From Bacteroidota bacterium (lineage in GTDB: Bacteria; Bacteroidota; Bacteroidia; Bacteroidales; FEN-979), in NCBI GenBank assembly GCA_026391735.1, contig JAPLDL010000001.1, positions 31,984 to 95,983 of the forward strand: a stretch of 64,000 nt of DNA, written 5' to 3'. The translations under genes were made by a program, and so were the position numbers. The notes below the pieces were generated by a model that searched no databases, was not told the DNA's origin, and worked only from the letters and a program-made list of their open reading frames with translations. Positions 52,613 to 61,758 of the stretch are shown in pieces; the stretch's first letter is position 1; the number at the start of each line of letters is the position of its first letter.

Positions 52613-55600
52613 ATGACGATTTCCGATTTCGCGATAAAACGACCTGTTGCCAGCATCGTGATGAGCCTCATTATAGTGCTCTTCGGATTTGTAGGCTTTT
52701 CATTTCTGGGGGTAAGGCTTTACCCCGCTATTGATCCGCCTACGATTAATGTCCAGACGACCTATGCCGGCGCCAATTCCGATATTATTGAATCGCAGGT
52801 CACCGAACCGCTTGAAAAATCCATAAACGGCATTGAAGGCGTACGTTCCATTTCTTCATCTTCTTCGACAGGATCGAGCAATATTACGGTAGAGTTCAAT
52901 GTGGGCGCCGATCTTGAGAAAGCGGCCAATGATGTGCGTGATAAGGTAAGCCAGGCGGCAAGGAACCTTCCTCAGGACTTGGATGCTCCTCCCGTAGTAT
53001 CAAAAGCCGATGCCAACAGTGACCCAATCATCACGGTGGCTGTTCAGAGTACTACCATGAACCCCATGGACCTCAGTGATTATGCCGAGAATGTGTTGCA
53101 GGAGAAACTACAGACCATCCCTGGTGTAAGTTCTGTCATGCTTTACGGTCAGAAGAGACCGGCCATGCGGCTCTGGCTGGATCCCAGGAAAATGGCTGCC
53201 TACAACCTCACTGCCGAAGATGTGAATACTGCGCTGATGAAGGAGAATGTAGACCTTCCCGGGGGCAAGGTCAGGGGCAGGTCCACCGAACTTATTGTGA
53301 AGACCTATGGCAGGCTGACCACCGAAGATGATTTCAACAACATGATCATACGGCAAACCAATGACCAGGTAATCCGCCTGAGCGATATAGGTGAAGCATC
53401 TTTGGGGGCCGAAGTCGATGAAACCGGGGTAAAACTCAATGGAGCGACAGGAATATCCCTGGCCCTGATCCCCCTGCCCGGATCAAACCAGATCGCTATT
53501 GCCGATGAGTTTTTTAAACGGTTCAATGAGATCAAAAAGAACTTACCCCCCGGGATGAAGCTGGATATTGGTTATGACAAGAGCAAATTCATGAGGCAGT
53601 CGGTGACGGATGTGGCCGAGACCATCCTGATCGCTATCGGGCTGGTGGTGCTTATTGTCTTCCTTTTCTTCAGAAATACGGTTATAGCCCTGCGGCCGCT
53701 TATTGATATTCCGGTATCCCTAATCGGCTCTTTTTTCCTGATGTATATTTTCGGTTTCTCGGTTAATGTGCTAACTCTTCTTGCAATTGTCCTTGCGACA
53801 GGTCTGGTAGTCGACGACGGCATCGTGGTCACAGAAAACATCTACAAAAAGATTGAACAGGGAATGGATAAATATAAAGCCGCTTTTGCAGGCACACGGG
53901 AAATTCTTTTCGTGGTCATTGCCACTTCCCTGACCCTGGCGATTGTGTTCATTCCAGTTATTTTCCTTTCGGGTTTTACAGGAAGGTTGTTCAGAGAGTT
54001 TGGGATTGTACTTGCCGGTGCAGTTCTTATCTCCGCTTTTGTGTCTCTTACTTTGACACCTGTGCTGAATGTGAAGATGGGCAGGGCCGATATCAAGTCC
54101 CTGAAGTTTTACAGGATGACAGAACCTTTTTTTGCAGGGCTTGACAGGGGCTACCGATCCCTGCTGAGCTGGTTCATGAAACGTAAATGGGTCAGCCTTG
54201 CTATACTGGGGGCATGCTTTATCCTGGTGTTTGTCCTGTTTAAATCGATCAGGTCAGAGCTGGCGCCACTCGAAGATCACAGCATTCTTAGGACTACCAT
54301 CACTGCACCTGAAGGCACGGATTTCGATTATATGGAAAGGCTTGTCAATAAGATTTCAGATACTTTGAGTAAAAAAGTACCTGAGGCGAGATTGATTTTC
54401 GCAAGAACCGGTTCAGGCTTCGGCAACACTTCAACCAATACCGGCGGGATCAATATTTTTCTGGTCGAACCTAACCAGAGGAAAGCAAGTCAGCAGCAGG
54501 TCTATGACAGGCTGGTAAAGATATATAAAGGATTTCCGGAAGCCAGGATCATTCCTATTCAGGAGCAGACCATATCAACATCTCTTTCTGCAGGATCCCA
54601 GCTTCCTGTGCAGTTTGTTCTCCAGAACCTGGATTTCGACAAGCTAAGGGAAGTGGTTCCCCGTTTCCTTGACCTTGCCCGTAAAGACCCGACTTTCGGC
54701 AATGTGGATGTGAACCTGAAATTCAATAAACCTGAGATCAATATTATTGTGGACCGGATGAAAGCGACCGATCTTGGAGTAAATGCAATCGACATTTCGA
54801 ATACCCTTCAGTTTGCCTTAAGCGGGAAGCGTTACGGTTATTTCCTGAGGAACGAGAAGCAGTATTATGTCATTGGCCAGTTTGATCGCGAGAGCCGGAA
54901 CAAGCCGGCCGATATAGCATCGATGTATGTGCGCAGTAACGGCGGACAGCTGATACAGCTTGACAACCTGGTGAGGATGCAGGAAAGCAGCGAACCTCCT
55001 ACGTTATATCATTACAACAGGTATAAATCGGCAACGATCTCCGCTTCACTGGCCCAGGGAAAGACACTTGGTGAGGGGATTACAGCCATGAAAAAGATCG
55101 CGAAGGAGACTCTCGATGGTTCGTTCAATACCGACCTGCTCGGACCTTCCCGTGACTTTGCCGAAAGCAGCTCGAACACTTCGTTTGCATTTGTTCTGGC
55201 TCTGGTTTTGATCTACCTGATCCTTTCGGCCCAGTTTGAAAGTTTTATCGATCCGCTCATCATCATGATCACCGTACCGCTCGCTGTTACCGGTGCATTG
55301 CTTTCGCTTTTCATTTTCGGGAGCACCCTGAACATTTTCTCGGAGATCGGGATGATCATGCTGGTGGGCCTGGTCACCAAGAACGGTATCCTGATCGTGG
55401 AATTTGCGAATCAGAAGAGGAAGCTTGGATTGTCGAAAAGTGAGGCGGCGTTTGAGGCGGCAGCTGCGCGCCTGCGCCCAATCCTGATGACTTCCCTGGC
55501 GACGATTTTCGGAGCTATGCCTATCGCGCTGGCTCTGGGCGCAGGCGCGCAAAGCCGAACCCCTCTTGGTATCGTCGTGGTAGGAGGACTTTTGTTTTCA

Positions 55601-55696
55601 CTTGTACTTACGCTCTTTGTCATCCCTTCCATGTATGTCATGATGTCGGGGAAAAAAGAACAAATTCCTGATTATTCCGAAGGCCATGCTGAATAA
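52613..55696 (+). CDS. RND multidrug efflux pump (HAE1/AcrB type)
   Basis: A 1027-residue inner-membrane transporter with 12 predicted TM helices and two large periplasmic loops. Marks include FAIKRPVASIVMSL at the start, the YPAIDPPTINVQTTYAGA periplasmic motif, and LATGLVVDDGIVVTENIY with the proton-relay Asp pair in TM4. The C-terminal half has EIGMIMLVGLVTKNGILIVEFA and RLRPILMTSLATIFGAMPIAL. Drives export of hydrophobic compounds by proton antiport. Second gene of a three-gene operon. Confidence 0.95.
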   Translation: MTISDFAIKRPVASIVMSLIIVLFGFVGFSFLGVRLYPAIDPPTINVQTTYAGANSDIIESQVTEPLEKSINGIEGVRSISSSSSTGSSNITVEFNVGADLEKAANDVRDKVSQAARNLPQDLDAPPVVSKADANSDPIITVAVQSTTMNPMDLSDYAENVLQEKLQTIPGVSSVMLYGQKRPAMRLWLDPRKMAAYNLTAEDVNTALMKENVDLPGGKVRGRSTELIVKTYGRLTTEDDFNNMIIRQTNDQVIRLSDIGEASLGAEVDETGVKLNGATGISLALIPLPGSNQIAIADEFFKRFNEIKKNLPPGMKLDIGYDKSKFMRQSVTDVAETILIAIGLVVLIVFLFFRNTVIALRPLIDIPVSLIGSFFLMYIFGFSVNVLTLLAIVLATGLVVDDGIVVTENIYKKIEQGMDKYKAAFAGTREILFVVIATSLTLAIVFIPVIFLSGFTGRLFREFGIVLAGAVLISAFVSLTLTPVLNVKMGRADIKSLKFYRMTEPFFAGLDRGYRSLLSWFMKRKWVSLAILGACFILVFVLFKSIRSELAPLEDHSILRTTITAPEGTDFDYMERLVNKISDTLSKKVPEARLIFARTGSGFGNTSTNTGGINIFLVEPNQRKASQQQVYDRLVKIYKGFPEARIIPIQEQTISTSLSAGSQLPVQFVLQNLDFDKLREVVPRFLDLARKDPTFGNVDVNLKFNKPEINIIVDRMKATDLGVNAIDISNTLQFALSGKRYGYFLRNEKQYYVIGQFDRESRNKPADIASMYVRSNGGQLIQLDNLVRMQESSEPPTLYHYNRYKSATISASLAQGKTLGEGITAMKKIAKETLDGSFNTDLLGPSRDFAESSSNTSFAFVLALVLIYLILSAQFESFIDPLIIMITVPLAVTGALLSLFIFGSTLNIFSEIGMIMLVGLVTKNGILIVEFANQKRKLGLSKSEAAFEAAAARLRPILMTSLATIFGAMPIALALGAGAQSRTPLGIVVVGGLLFSLVLTLFVIPSMYVMMSGKKEQIPDYSEGHAE

Positions 55697-56987
55697 GACA
55701 ATCCAACTGTTGTTTGGTATGCTGATGGCCGCAACTGGTTTATCAGCCCAGTCCCTGATGAGCGTAGAAGATGCAGTCGGGATAGCGCTCAAAAACAATT
55801 ACGATGTATCCATTGCAAGGAATAATGCCGATGTGGCAAAAGTGAATAACACCTTGGGAAACGCAGGGATGCTGCCGAATTTCACTGTGACCGGGACCGA
55901 CAATTATTCAGTGAACAATGTATACCTGAACCCCTCTTCGGGAAGCGCTATAACCTCATCCGCCGGTAAATCCAATTCATTTAATGCAGGGGCTGCATTA
56001 ACCTGGACCTTGTTTGACGGGACCAAGATGTTTATCACCAAGAACAAGCTGACCCAGATCGAAAAACTGGGCGAGATCCAGTTCCGGGATATGGTGATGC
56101 AGACCGTGTATAGCGTGAACGTGGCGTTTTACCAGGTGGTTGTGCAGAAGCAACAGCTGATTGCCATACGCGATGTGATGGCGTACAGCCTTGAACGGGT
56201 TAAAATCCTTCAGAAAGGGTATGATGCAGGAATTGCCCATAAAAACGACCTCCTTCAGGCCAAGATCGACCTGAATGTGAACCGGGAAGCCGAGATTGAC
56301 CAGCTGAACAATATCAGGAATTCCAAACGGGCCCTGAACCAGGTCATTGCCCGGGATCCGGAAACCGAATTTGAAGTTGCCGATTCAATTCCATTGAATT
56401 ACCAACCTGATCCTGTTGACCTGATGAATAAACTTTATGTTAACAATACCAGTGTGCTTTCATACCAGAAACAGGTGGATATTGCAAAACTGAGCCTCGG
56501 AGAATTTAAAACCTACCGCCTGCCAAAACTGAATTTTGTTGCTGCCTATAATTTCCAGCAAAGCGATAACAGCGCTTCCAATATTCTCACAAACCGCACT
56601 TACGGACCGCTGGTCGGCGGCAGCCTCGTCATCCCGGTGTACCAGGCGGGCAACGCCTTGCGACAGGTCAAAGCGGCCAAGATCCAGCTCCAAACATCAC
56701 AGTACAGCCTCGAAAATGTGAAACTCCAGGTCAATACTGAGCTGAAAACTGCGCTTACCGACTTTGATGACCAGAAGACTCTGCTGGGCATAGAAAAGGA
56801 TAACCTGACCCTTGCAAAAGAAAACCTCAGGATATCCCTCGAGAGGCTGAGACTCGGGCAAACCACGGCGCTGGAAGTGAGACAGGCCCAAGAGAGCTAC
56901 GCCAATTCCCTGGCGCGCTTTTACAGCTTCGAATTCAATCTGAAAGTTGCCGAGACCAGGCTCAAGCAGTTGGTTGCAGGTTTGTAG
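55686..56987 (+). CDS. TolC-family outer-membrane efflux protein
   Basis: A 433-residue exported outer-membrane channel. Signal ends TGLSAQ. Two repeated helical segments with TolC-type heptads: SVEDAVGIALKNNYDVSIARNNADVAKVNN in the first and PRLRLGQTTALEVRQAQESYANSLAR-like RLRLGQTTALEVRQAQESY in the second. It overlaps the pump gene by 11 bases, which confirms a single operon. Confidence 0.94.
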   Translation: MLNKTIQLLFGMLMAATGLSAQSLMSVEDAVGIALKNNYDVSIARNNADVAKVNNTLGNAGMLPNFTVTGTDNYSVNNVYLNPSSGSAITSSAGKSNSFNAGAALTWTLFDGTKMFITKNKLTQIEKLGEIQFRDMVMQTVYSVNVAFYQVVVQKQQLIAIRDVMAYSLERVKILQKGYDAGIAHKNDLLQAKIDLNVNREAEIDQLNNIRNSKRALNQVIARDPETEFEVADSIPLNYQPDPVDLMNKLYVNNTSVLSYQKQVDIAKLSLGEFKTYRLPKLNFVAAYNFQQSDNSASNILTNRTYGPLVGGSLVIPVYQAGNALRQVKAAKIQLQTSQYSLENVKLQVNTELKTALTDFDDQKTLLGIEKDNLTLAKENLRISLERLRLGQTTALEVRQAQESYANSLARFYSFEFNLKVAETRLKQLVAGL

Positions 56988-56990
56988 GAC

Positions 56991-57021
56991 TTGATTTTCG
57001 CTTTATTACTCCTTATATTTG
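56991..57021 (+). promoter_or_regulatory. Bacteroidota promoter
   Basis: TTG (56991-56993), 20 bases, then TATATTTG (57014-57021), 48 bases before the ATG at 57069. Just after it, 57022-57052 has imperfect GTTCAC/TCACCAGT repeats. Confidence 0.6.
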
Positions 57022-57068
57022 TTCACTCGTCACCAGTCACTGTTCACCAGTTTCTTAAACCATAATGT

Positions 57069-57572
57069 ATGGAAGAGAAAACCTTAAAACCCGAATCCCT
57101 GAAAACAGCTGCTCCAATCACCGAGCTTCAGAAGCTGAAACTGATCTTTGATGTTGTCAAATGGCTCATCGGATCAGTGGCCCTGGTCATTGTCACCATG
57201 ACCATCGATTATGGCTTCCGCGATCGTGCAGCAGGACTGAATGAGGCCAAACAATACGACCATTATGTGACCGAACTGATCGTGTTAAACAAGGAAGTTG
57301 GCCCAAGACGTTTGCTGGCCCAGTATTTTTCATACGTTCTTCCTTCCCCGACATTGAGAAAATGCTGGCAGGACTATTACTGGGTTGTGAATTCCGAATA
57401 CCGGGCAATGGTGAAGCAAGACTCAGTCCTGGGCCTGAAACTGAAATCATACCTGACGATGAAATCGGTCACACCCCAAGACCAGTTCGAATTTGAAGCG
57501 CTTGCAAAACAAAAGAAGTACACCGAGAAGGAGCTATATGGCGAATTCAGACTGCCCACCGCCAAAAACTAA
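57069..57572 (+). CDS. Small membrane protein, unknown function
   Basis: A 167-residue protein with one TM helix at about 32-50 (WLIGSVALVIVTMTIDYG), preceded by a short cytosolic stretch and followed by about 115 hydrophilic residues that include several aromatic pairs (YFSYVLPSPTLRKCWQDYYW). I recognise no family. Its own promoter suggests a monocistronic unit; the next gene has a separate -7 element. Confidence 0.65.
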   Translation: MEEKTLKPESLKTAAPITELQKLKLIFDVVKWLIGSVALVIVTMTIDYGFRDRAAGLNEAKQYDHYVTELIVLNKEVGPRRLLAQYFSYVLPSPTLRKCWQDYYWVVNSEYRAMVKQDSVLGLKLKSYLTMKSVTPQDQFEFEALAKQKKYTEKELYGEFRLPTAKN

Positions 57573-57619
57573 AATTTTCGTAACGATCATCGCTATCATC
57601 ACGACATCCCGATTTTTAA

Positions 57620-57627
57620 TATATTTG
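57620..57627 (+). promoter_or_regulatory. -7 element for the DsrE gene
   Basis: TATATTTG, 25 bases before the ATG at 57653. No TTG at the right distance. Confidence 0.45.
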
Positions 57628-57652
57628 CTTCAACTAATCTTCATCCCCGTCC

Positions 57653-57988
57653 ATGAAGCAACTTAATGTCGTTTGGTCAACAGGTGAAAAGGATGTAGCC
57701 ATGAGAATGATTTTCGTATACCTGATGGATGCGAAAAGTATGGGATGGTGGGATGAGATCAATCTCGTCATCTGGGGCCCTTCGGCCAGACTTCTCGCCA
57801 GTGACGCCGATGTACAGCGGGAGCTGGATTTTGTTCAGCAAAGCGGAATCAATGTCCAGGCTTGCAGAGGTTGTACTGAAGCCTATGGCGTTACTTCAGT
57901 TATCAGGTCCCTGGGAATCGAAGTGAAATACATGGGAGAGGTGCTCACCCAGTACCTGCAGGGAGAGGGTAGGGTCATTACGTTTTAG
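57653..57988 (+). CDS. DsrE-family protein
   Basis: A 111-residue cytosolic protein of the DsrE/DsrF-like fold: LNVVWSTGEKDVAMRMIFVYLMDA, LVIWGPSARLLA, and QACRGCTEAYGV. The ACRGC position corresponds to the reactive-Cys region of sulfur-relay members. No other sulfur-relay genes are nearby. Possible role in sulfur transfer, or an unrelated one. Confidence 0.85.
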   Translation: MKQLNVVWSTGEKDVAMRMIFVYLMDAKSMGWWDEINLVIWGPSARLLASDADVQRELDFVQQSGINVQACRGCTEAYGVTSVIRSLGIEVKYMGEVLTQYLQGEGRVITF

Positions 57989-58004
57989 TAACTCATGATC
58001 CGCT

Positions 58005-58032
58005 AACCGTGAACCGGTTCACGTTCACGGTT
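58005..58032. terminator. Inverted repeat between convergent genes, likely bidirectional terminator
   Basis: AACCGTGAAC pairs perfectly with GTTCACGGTT over an eight-base loop; an internal palindrome CGTGAACC/GGTTCACG also exists. It lies between the DsrE stop (57988) and the last codon of the minus-strand epimerase (stop at 58032). No clean T run on either side, so terminator activity is uncertain. Confidence 0.5.
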
Positions 58033-59054
58033 CACGTCTTATAATATTCCACCGTCCTCCTGAACGCTTCTTCCACACTGTACTTTGGTTTAAACCCGAA
58101 ATCATTCACGGCTTTCCCTGATGAGAAAGTAAAATCGCTGCAGGTATAGATCACGGCAAACCTGCTGAATTTCACATTTATTTTTTTAAACGGGCGGATG
58201 AGCATTGCCGAAAACTCTGTTAAGGCACCCATCATATAGGCCACAGGCCTGGGGATCCAAAGACTCTTTGGCCATATCCTGTAGCCGGCCGCTACCACGA
58301 CAGCATCATAAAAATGAAAAAAATTAGCGCTTCCCGAGTCTGTTATGAAATAGGCCTGACCTGCGAGCCGGGAATTCCCCTCGACCAGGGCTCTGGCAGC
58401 CTGGATATGCGCAACCGCCATATTCCCGGCATACACATGCTGTGATTTTGCGCTGCCATCGCCGATTCTTACGTAAAACCCGCTTTTTGCCATATCAATC
58501 AGTGAACCAATATGAAATGGATCGCCTTCTCCCCATATATCGGCAGGCCGCAATATAACGGTCGATAACCCTTCCCCGTTCGCAGCTGACACAAGCTTTT
58601 CGGCCTCGCTCTTGCTCCTGCAATACATATTCGGGAACTTTGTTGGGTAGGGAATGTTTTCATCGATATTGACCAGGGGCTTGCCGCCGAACACCGCATC
58701 AAGGGAGCTCGTAAAAACAAGGACCTTCACGCCATCCGCCTTACAGGCATTGATAACATTATGCGTACCTGTAGTATTCACTTTATATACATCTCCCGCC
58801 AGGTGAGTGCCCCAGTCAACAATAGCGGCAAGGTGCATCACTACGTCAATTCCCTTGCAGGCTTTATGCAAGGCATCCTGATCAAGGATATTCCCCTGTA
58901 TAAATTCAATTCTCGGATCGGCCTGACCATTATAATCAGCGGAATCGAAAACGCGAAGTAATTTAATGGGAAGAGGTGATCGGGACGAAAGAAGTTCTTC
59001 AATCATGAATTTCCCAAGAAAACCGCATCCACCAGTCAACAGACAGTTTATCAT
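58032..59054 (-). CDS. NAD-dependent epimerase/3-beta-HSD-like dehydrogenase
   Basis: A 340-residue extended short-chain dehydrogenase. N-terminal GGCGFLGKFMIEELL is the NAD-binding glycine motif, then VMHLAAIVDWG, TSSLDAVFGG, and YCRSKSEAEKLV (catalytic Tyr and Lys). The order and the C-terminal region resemble the 3-beta-hydroxysteroid dehydrogenase/dihydroflavonol reductase branch. Substrate unknown. A single gene in its own transcript. Confidence 0.9.
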   Translation of the reverse strand: MINCLLTGGCGFLGKFMIEELLSSRSPLPIKLLRVFDSADYNGQADPRIEFIQGNILDQDALHKACKGIDVVMHLAAIVDWGTHLAGDVYKVNTTGTHNVINACKADGVKVLVFTSSLDAVFGGKPLVNIDENIPYPTKFPNMYCRSKSEAEKLVSAANGEGLSTVILRPADIWGEGDPFHIGSLIDMAKSGFYVRIGDGSAKSQHVYAGNMAVAHIQAARALVEGNSRLAGQAYFITDSGSANFFHFYDAVVVAAGYRIWPKSLWIPRPVAYMMGALTEFSAMLIRPFKKINVKFSRFAVIYTCSDFTFSSGKAVNDFGFKPKYSVEEAFRRTVEYYKT

Positions 59055-59232
59055 TCGTTAGGGGTATGATCAAAAATTATTTGAAACCAAGGGATAATCC
59101 GCGAAAATACGTAATTAAATAATTCTTCACCATAGCTCAACAGATGCCGATCTTTGACAATAGGGGATAAGATTTCATGAAAAAGAACTATTAAAAACAC
59201 CTGGCCTCTGTATTATTTTCAATCCATTTATC

Positions 59233-59240
59233 TAAGTTTG
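59233..59240 (+). promoter_or_regulatory. -7 element
   Basis: TAAGTTTG, 20 bases before the ATG at 59260; a weak CTG lies 22 bases upstream. Confidence 0.45.
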
Positions 59241-59259
59241 TAATTCAAATCGACGTATC

Positions 59260-59631
59260 ATGAAATCAAAAATCAAAAAATTTTACACCTGGGCGATTAT
59301 TATACTGTTTGTTGTGTCTGCAGCATTCATTTACTGGAAGTATTTCTTCGTTTACAGTGAAGGCAACCGGGCCGGATTATTGCAGAAATTCTCAAAACGC
59401 GGCAACATGTTCAAGACTTGGGAGGGAGAAATGGTCCTGAGCAGCGTGGTCAGCAACCAGAATGTTGCGCTTGCTTCGGAGAAATTTTTATTTTCTGTAA
59501 CGGACGAGCGTATCGCAGACCAGCTTTCGCACCTTGCAAGCAGACCCGTAAACCTTCACTACAAAGAAATGAATGGTAAGCTGTTCTGGAGGGGGGATAC
59601 AAAATATTTTGTTGATAGTGTGTGGCAATAA
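59260..59631 (+). CDS. Conserved-looking small membrane protein
   Basis: A 123-residue protein with one N-terminal TM helix (AIIILFVVSAAFIYWKYFF) and a soluble tail (GNRAGLLQKFSKRGNMFKTWEGEM, then DERIADQLSHLASRPVNLHY). I believe similar proteins are widespread in Bacteroidota with no settled role. It lies nine bases from the Ldh_2 gene, so they are co-transcribed. Confidence 0.7.
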   Translation: MKSKIKKFYTWAIIILFVVSAAFIYWKYFFVYSEGNRAGLLQKFSKRGNMFKTWEGEMVLSSVVSNQNVALASEKFLFSVTDERIADQLSHLASRPVNLHYKEMNGKLFWRGDTKYFVDSVWQ

Positions 59632-59640
59632 TTAAATCGA

Positions 59641-60741
59641 ATGGGTATGGAGCCAATTCTTAGGTTTAAACGAAGTGATCTGATGGATTTCGTGATCCAT
59701 TATATGACAAAGCTCGGGGTGTCTCAGGAAGATGCCAAAACAGTGGGAAGAGTACTTATCTGTGCAGATATCAGGGGAGTTGAATCCCATGGTATGCAAA
59801 GGCTTGGCTCCTATTATGGAAGCAGGATAAGCAAAGGCTGGATGGACCCGAAAACGCCCTTTAAAATAATCACTGAAACTCCTTCCACTGCCCTGATAGA
59901 CGGGGGGAACGGATTGGGGCAGGTGGTATCGTATAAAGCCATGCGTATGGCTATAAACAAGGCCAAACATGCCGGTATCAGTGCAATAACAATAAAGAAC
60001 AGCAATCATTACGGGATTGCCGGATTTTATGCCCTGATGGCCCTGAGGGAAGGCATGATCGGGCTCAGCCTTACTAATTCCCAGCCACTTGTGGCTCCGA
60101 CCTTTGGAAAAACTGCTGTACTGGGAACCAATCCTATAGCTCTTGCCGCACCTTCGGGCAAGCGTTATCCTTATTTGCTGGATATGGCTACTTCGGCTGT
60201 ATCATATGGGAAAATCCAGATCTATGAGAAAAAACACGAACATATACCAATAGGCTGGGGTATTGATGAGGACGGGCAGGTCACCAATGAACCTTCAAAG
60301 ATCAAACCAGGAGGTCATGGCGCATTGCTACCCCTGGGAGGAATGGAAGTAACTGCCGGGTATAAAGGTTTCGGTCTTGCTTTGCTTGTCGAAGTGTTAT
60401 GCTCTATTCTTTCAGGCGGCAGTTTCCTGACGAATGTTGGTGGCCCGGGCAAACCGGACCCAACAGGTGTTTCCCACTTTTTCATGGCAATAAACATTGA
60501 TGCATTCCGTCCTCTGTCAGATTTTAAGGATTCCATGGATTCCATGATCGATATACTGAAAAATTCTCCTATTGCCGTCGGCCGGGACGAGATCCTTATT
60601 GCCGGGGAAAAGGAATTTGAGTACGCGAAGTACAATGAATTGCATGGCGTCCCTCTGATTAAACCGATCGTTGATGATTTGAGAAAAGAAGGAGAAAGGG
60701 TCGGAGTGCTGTTTGATTGTCAGGTGGTAAGGGAGGATTAA
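59641..60741 (+). CDS. Malate/L-lactate dehydrogenase-like (Ldh_2) oxidoreductase
   Basis: A 366-residue NAD(P)-dependent dehydrogenase of the Ldh_2 (YlbC/AllD/ComC) family, which handles malate, L-sulfolactate, ureidoglycolate and similar 2-hydroxyacids. Marks: VESHGMQRLGSYY, DGGNGLGQVVSYKAM, NSNHYGIAGFYALMA with the catalytic His, and GTNPIALAAPSGKRYPYLLDMATSAVSYGK. Substrate unresolved. Convergent and overlapping by four bases with the next hydrolase. Confidence 0.92.
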   Translation: MGMEPILRFKRSDLMDFVIHYMTKLGVSQEDAKTVGRVLICADIRGVESHGMQRLGSYYGSRISKGWMDPKTPFKIITETPSTALIDGGNGLGQVVSYKAMRMAINKAKHAGISAITIKNSNHYGIAGFYALMALREGMIGLSLTNSQPLVAPTFGKTAVLGTNPIALAAPSGKRYPYLLDMATSAVSYGKIQIYEKKHEHIPIGWGIDEDGQVTNEPSKIKPGGHGALLPLGGMEVTAGYKGFGLALLVEVLCSILSGGSFLTNVGGPGKPDPTGVSHFFMAINIDAFRPLSDFKDSMDSMIDILKNSPIAVGRDEILIAGEKEFEYAKYNELHGVPLIKPIVDDLRKEGERVGVLFDCQVVRED

Positions 60742-61697
60742 TTCACCCGGTTCAGAAAATTCACCAGTTTCCCGTTAAATTCCCTTGGATGTGTTTCATT
60801 CGGCATATGCCCTGCTCCTTTGATTTTAAATAATTCCATTGACGGGACATAGGTTTTGATGATTTTCGCCGACCGGGGAGGGAGCCAGCTGTCCTTTGTC
60901 CCCCAGATCACAAGAACAGGAATATTCTTCAGGCTGTCAATACTTAAGGGAATGGTTTCTTTGCAGTTTGAAAAGGAGCTAACGATAGCTTCAGAGGTTC
61001 CCGGTATTCTGAGCGGCATCATATATCCTGTGACATCGCTGGAATCGGGGTTTTGCTTGTAGCCGCTTTTCAGTAATTTATAAATACCCTCGAACGTCGG
61101 CATGCAATGATTAACATAATCCACGTAAAATTTGTTTAAAGGCCTGGTGTTTGAAGGGGAAAAAGTGATGCTCATGACGCCACTGTTCCTGTTGAAGAAC
61201 ATCGCATCGACCAGGATCAGGCTTTTCGTGCGTGTGGGCCGCATCAGGGCCATGGCTTCGGCCGCTCCTCCGCCTATTGAATGCCCAACGATATTCCACC
61301 TGGCAGTATCACCCCTGTCGATAAAGTCAAGCAGTTTCCATATCATTACAGCCCTGTGGCTCTGTGAATGATTGATCCATGTTCCCTTGTCGCTGTAGCC
61401 AAAGGCAGGCAGATCAAGAGAAAGAATGTTGTACCCGGCATTCACAAGGCTGTCATAATTCTTCCTGAAACTATAGGTTGATCCAAGAAATCCATGGATA
61501 AACACGATCTTCCCTTTGGCCGGCTTAACCTTTGTGACCCACAAACGATAATGGATCAATGCTGAATCAATGGTGGCAAAATGACTGTTTTTGAATGGCA
61601 TGGTTACGTTCTTGGGAACAGGAGATGCATTCAGCGGATCGGAAATTGCCGTAATACCTGCAATAATCATCAGGAATATCCGTATTCTAGTAGTCAT
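60738..61697 (-). CDS. Exported alpha/beta hydrolase
   Basis: A 319-residue hydrolase with a signal or anchor (IFLMIIAGITAISDPLNASP). Visible parts: IVFIHGFLGSTYSFRKNYDSL (oxyanion region), VGHSIGGGAAEAMAL with nucleophile Ser, VLVIWGTKDSWLPP with the Asp region, and GAGHMPNETHP with the catalytic His. Substrate unknown. Confidence 0.92.
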   Translation of the reverse strand: MTTRIRIFLMIIAGITAISDPLNASPVPKNVTMPFKNSHFATIDSALIHYRLWVTKVKPAKGKIVFIHGFLGSTYSFRKNYDSLVNAGYNILSLDLPAFGYSDKGTWINHSQSHRAVMIWKLLDFIDRGDTARWNIVGHSIGGGAAEAMALMRPTRTKSLILVDAMFFNRNSGVMSITFSPSNTRPLNKFYVDYVNHCMPTFEGIYKLLKSGYKQNPDSSDVTGYMMPLRIPGTSEAIVSSFSNCKETIPLSIDSLKNIPVLVIWGTKDSWLPPRSAKIIKTYVPSMELFKIKGAGHMPNETHPREFNGKLVNFLNRVN

Positions 61698-61707
61698 AGC
61701 ATTGTCA

Positions 61708-61748
61708 TTGGTGATGCAAATTTAGGAATTCGGTATCTTTGGCAGCAA
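61708..61748. promoter_or_regulatory. Two interleaved divergent promoters
   Basis: Plus strand: TTG (61708-61710), 23 bases, TATCTTTG (61734-61741) for the CtpA gene. Minus strand: TTG (61748-61746), 21 bases, TAAATTTG (61724-61717) for the hydrolase gene. Both elements fit the -33/-7 pattern and they occupy the same 41 bases. Confidence 0.65.
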
Positions 61749-61758
61749 TATTTTTATA

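Noticed and set aside
57022..57052. Tandem repeat after the 56991 promoter
   Set aside because: GTTCAC and CACCAGT units are too irregular to call a repeat array.
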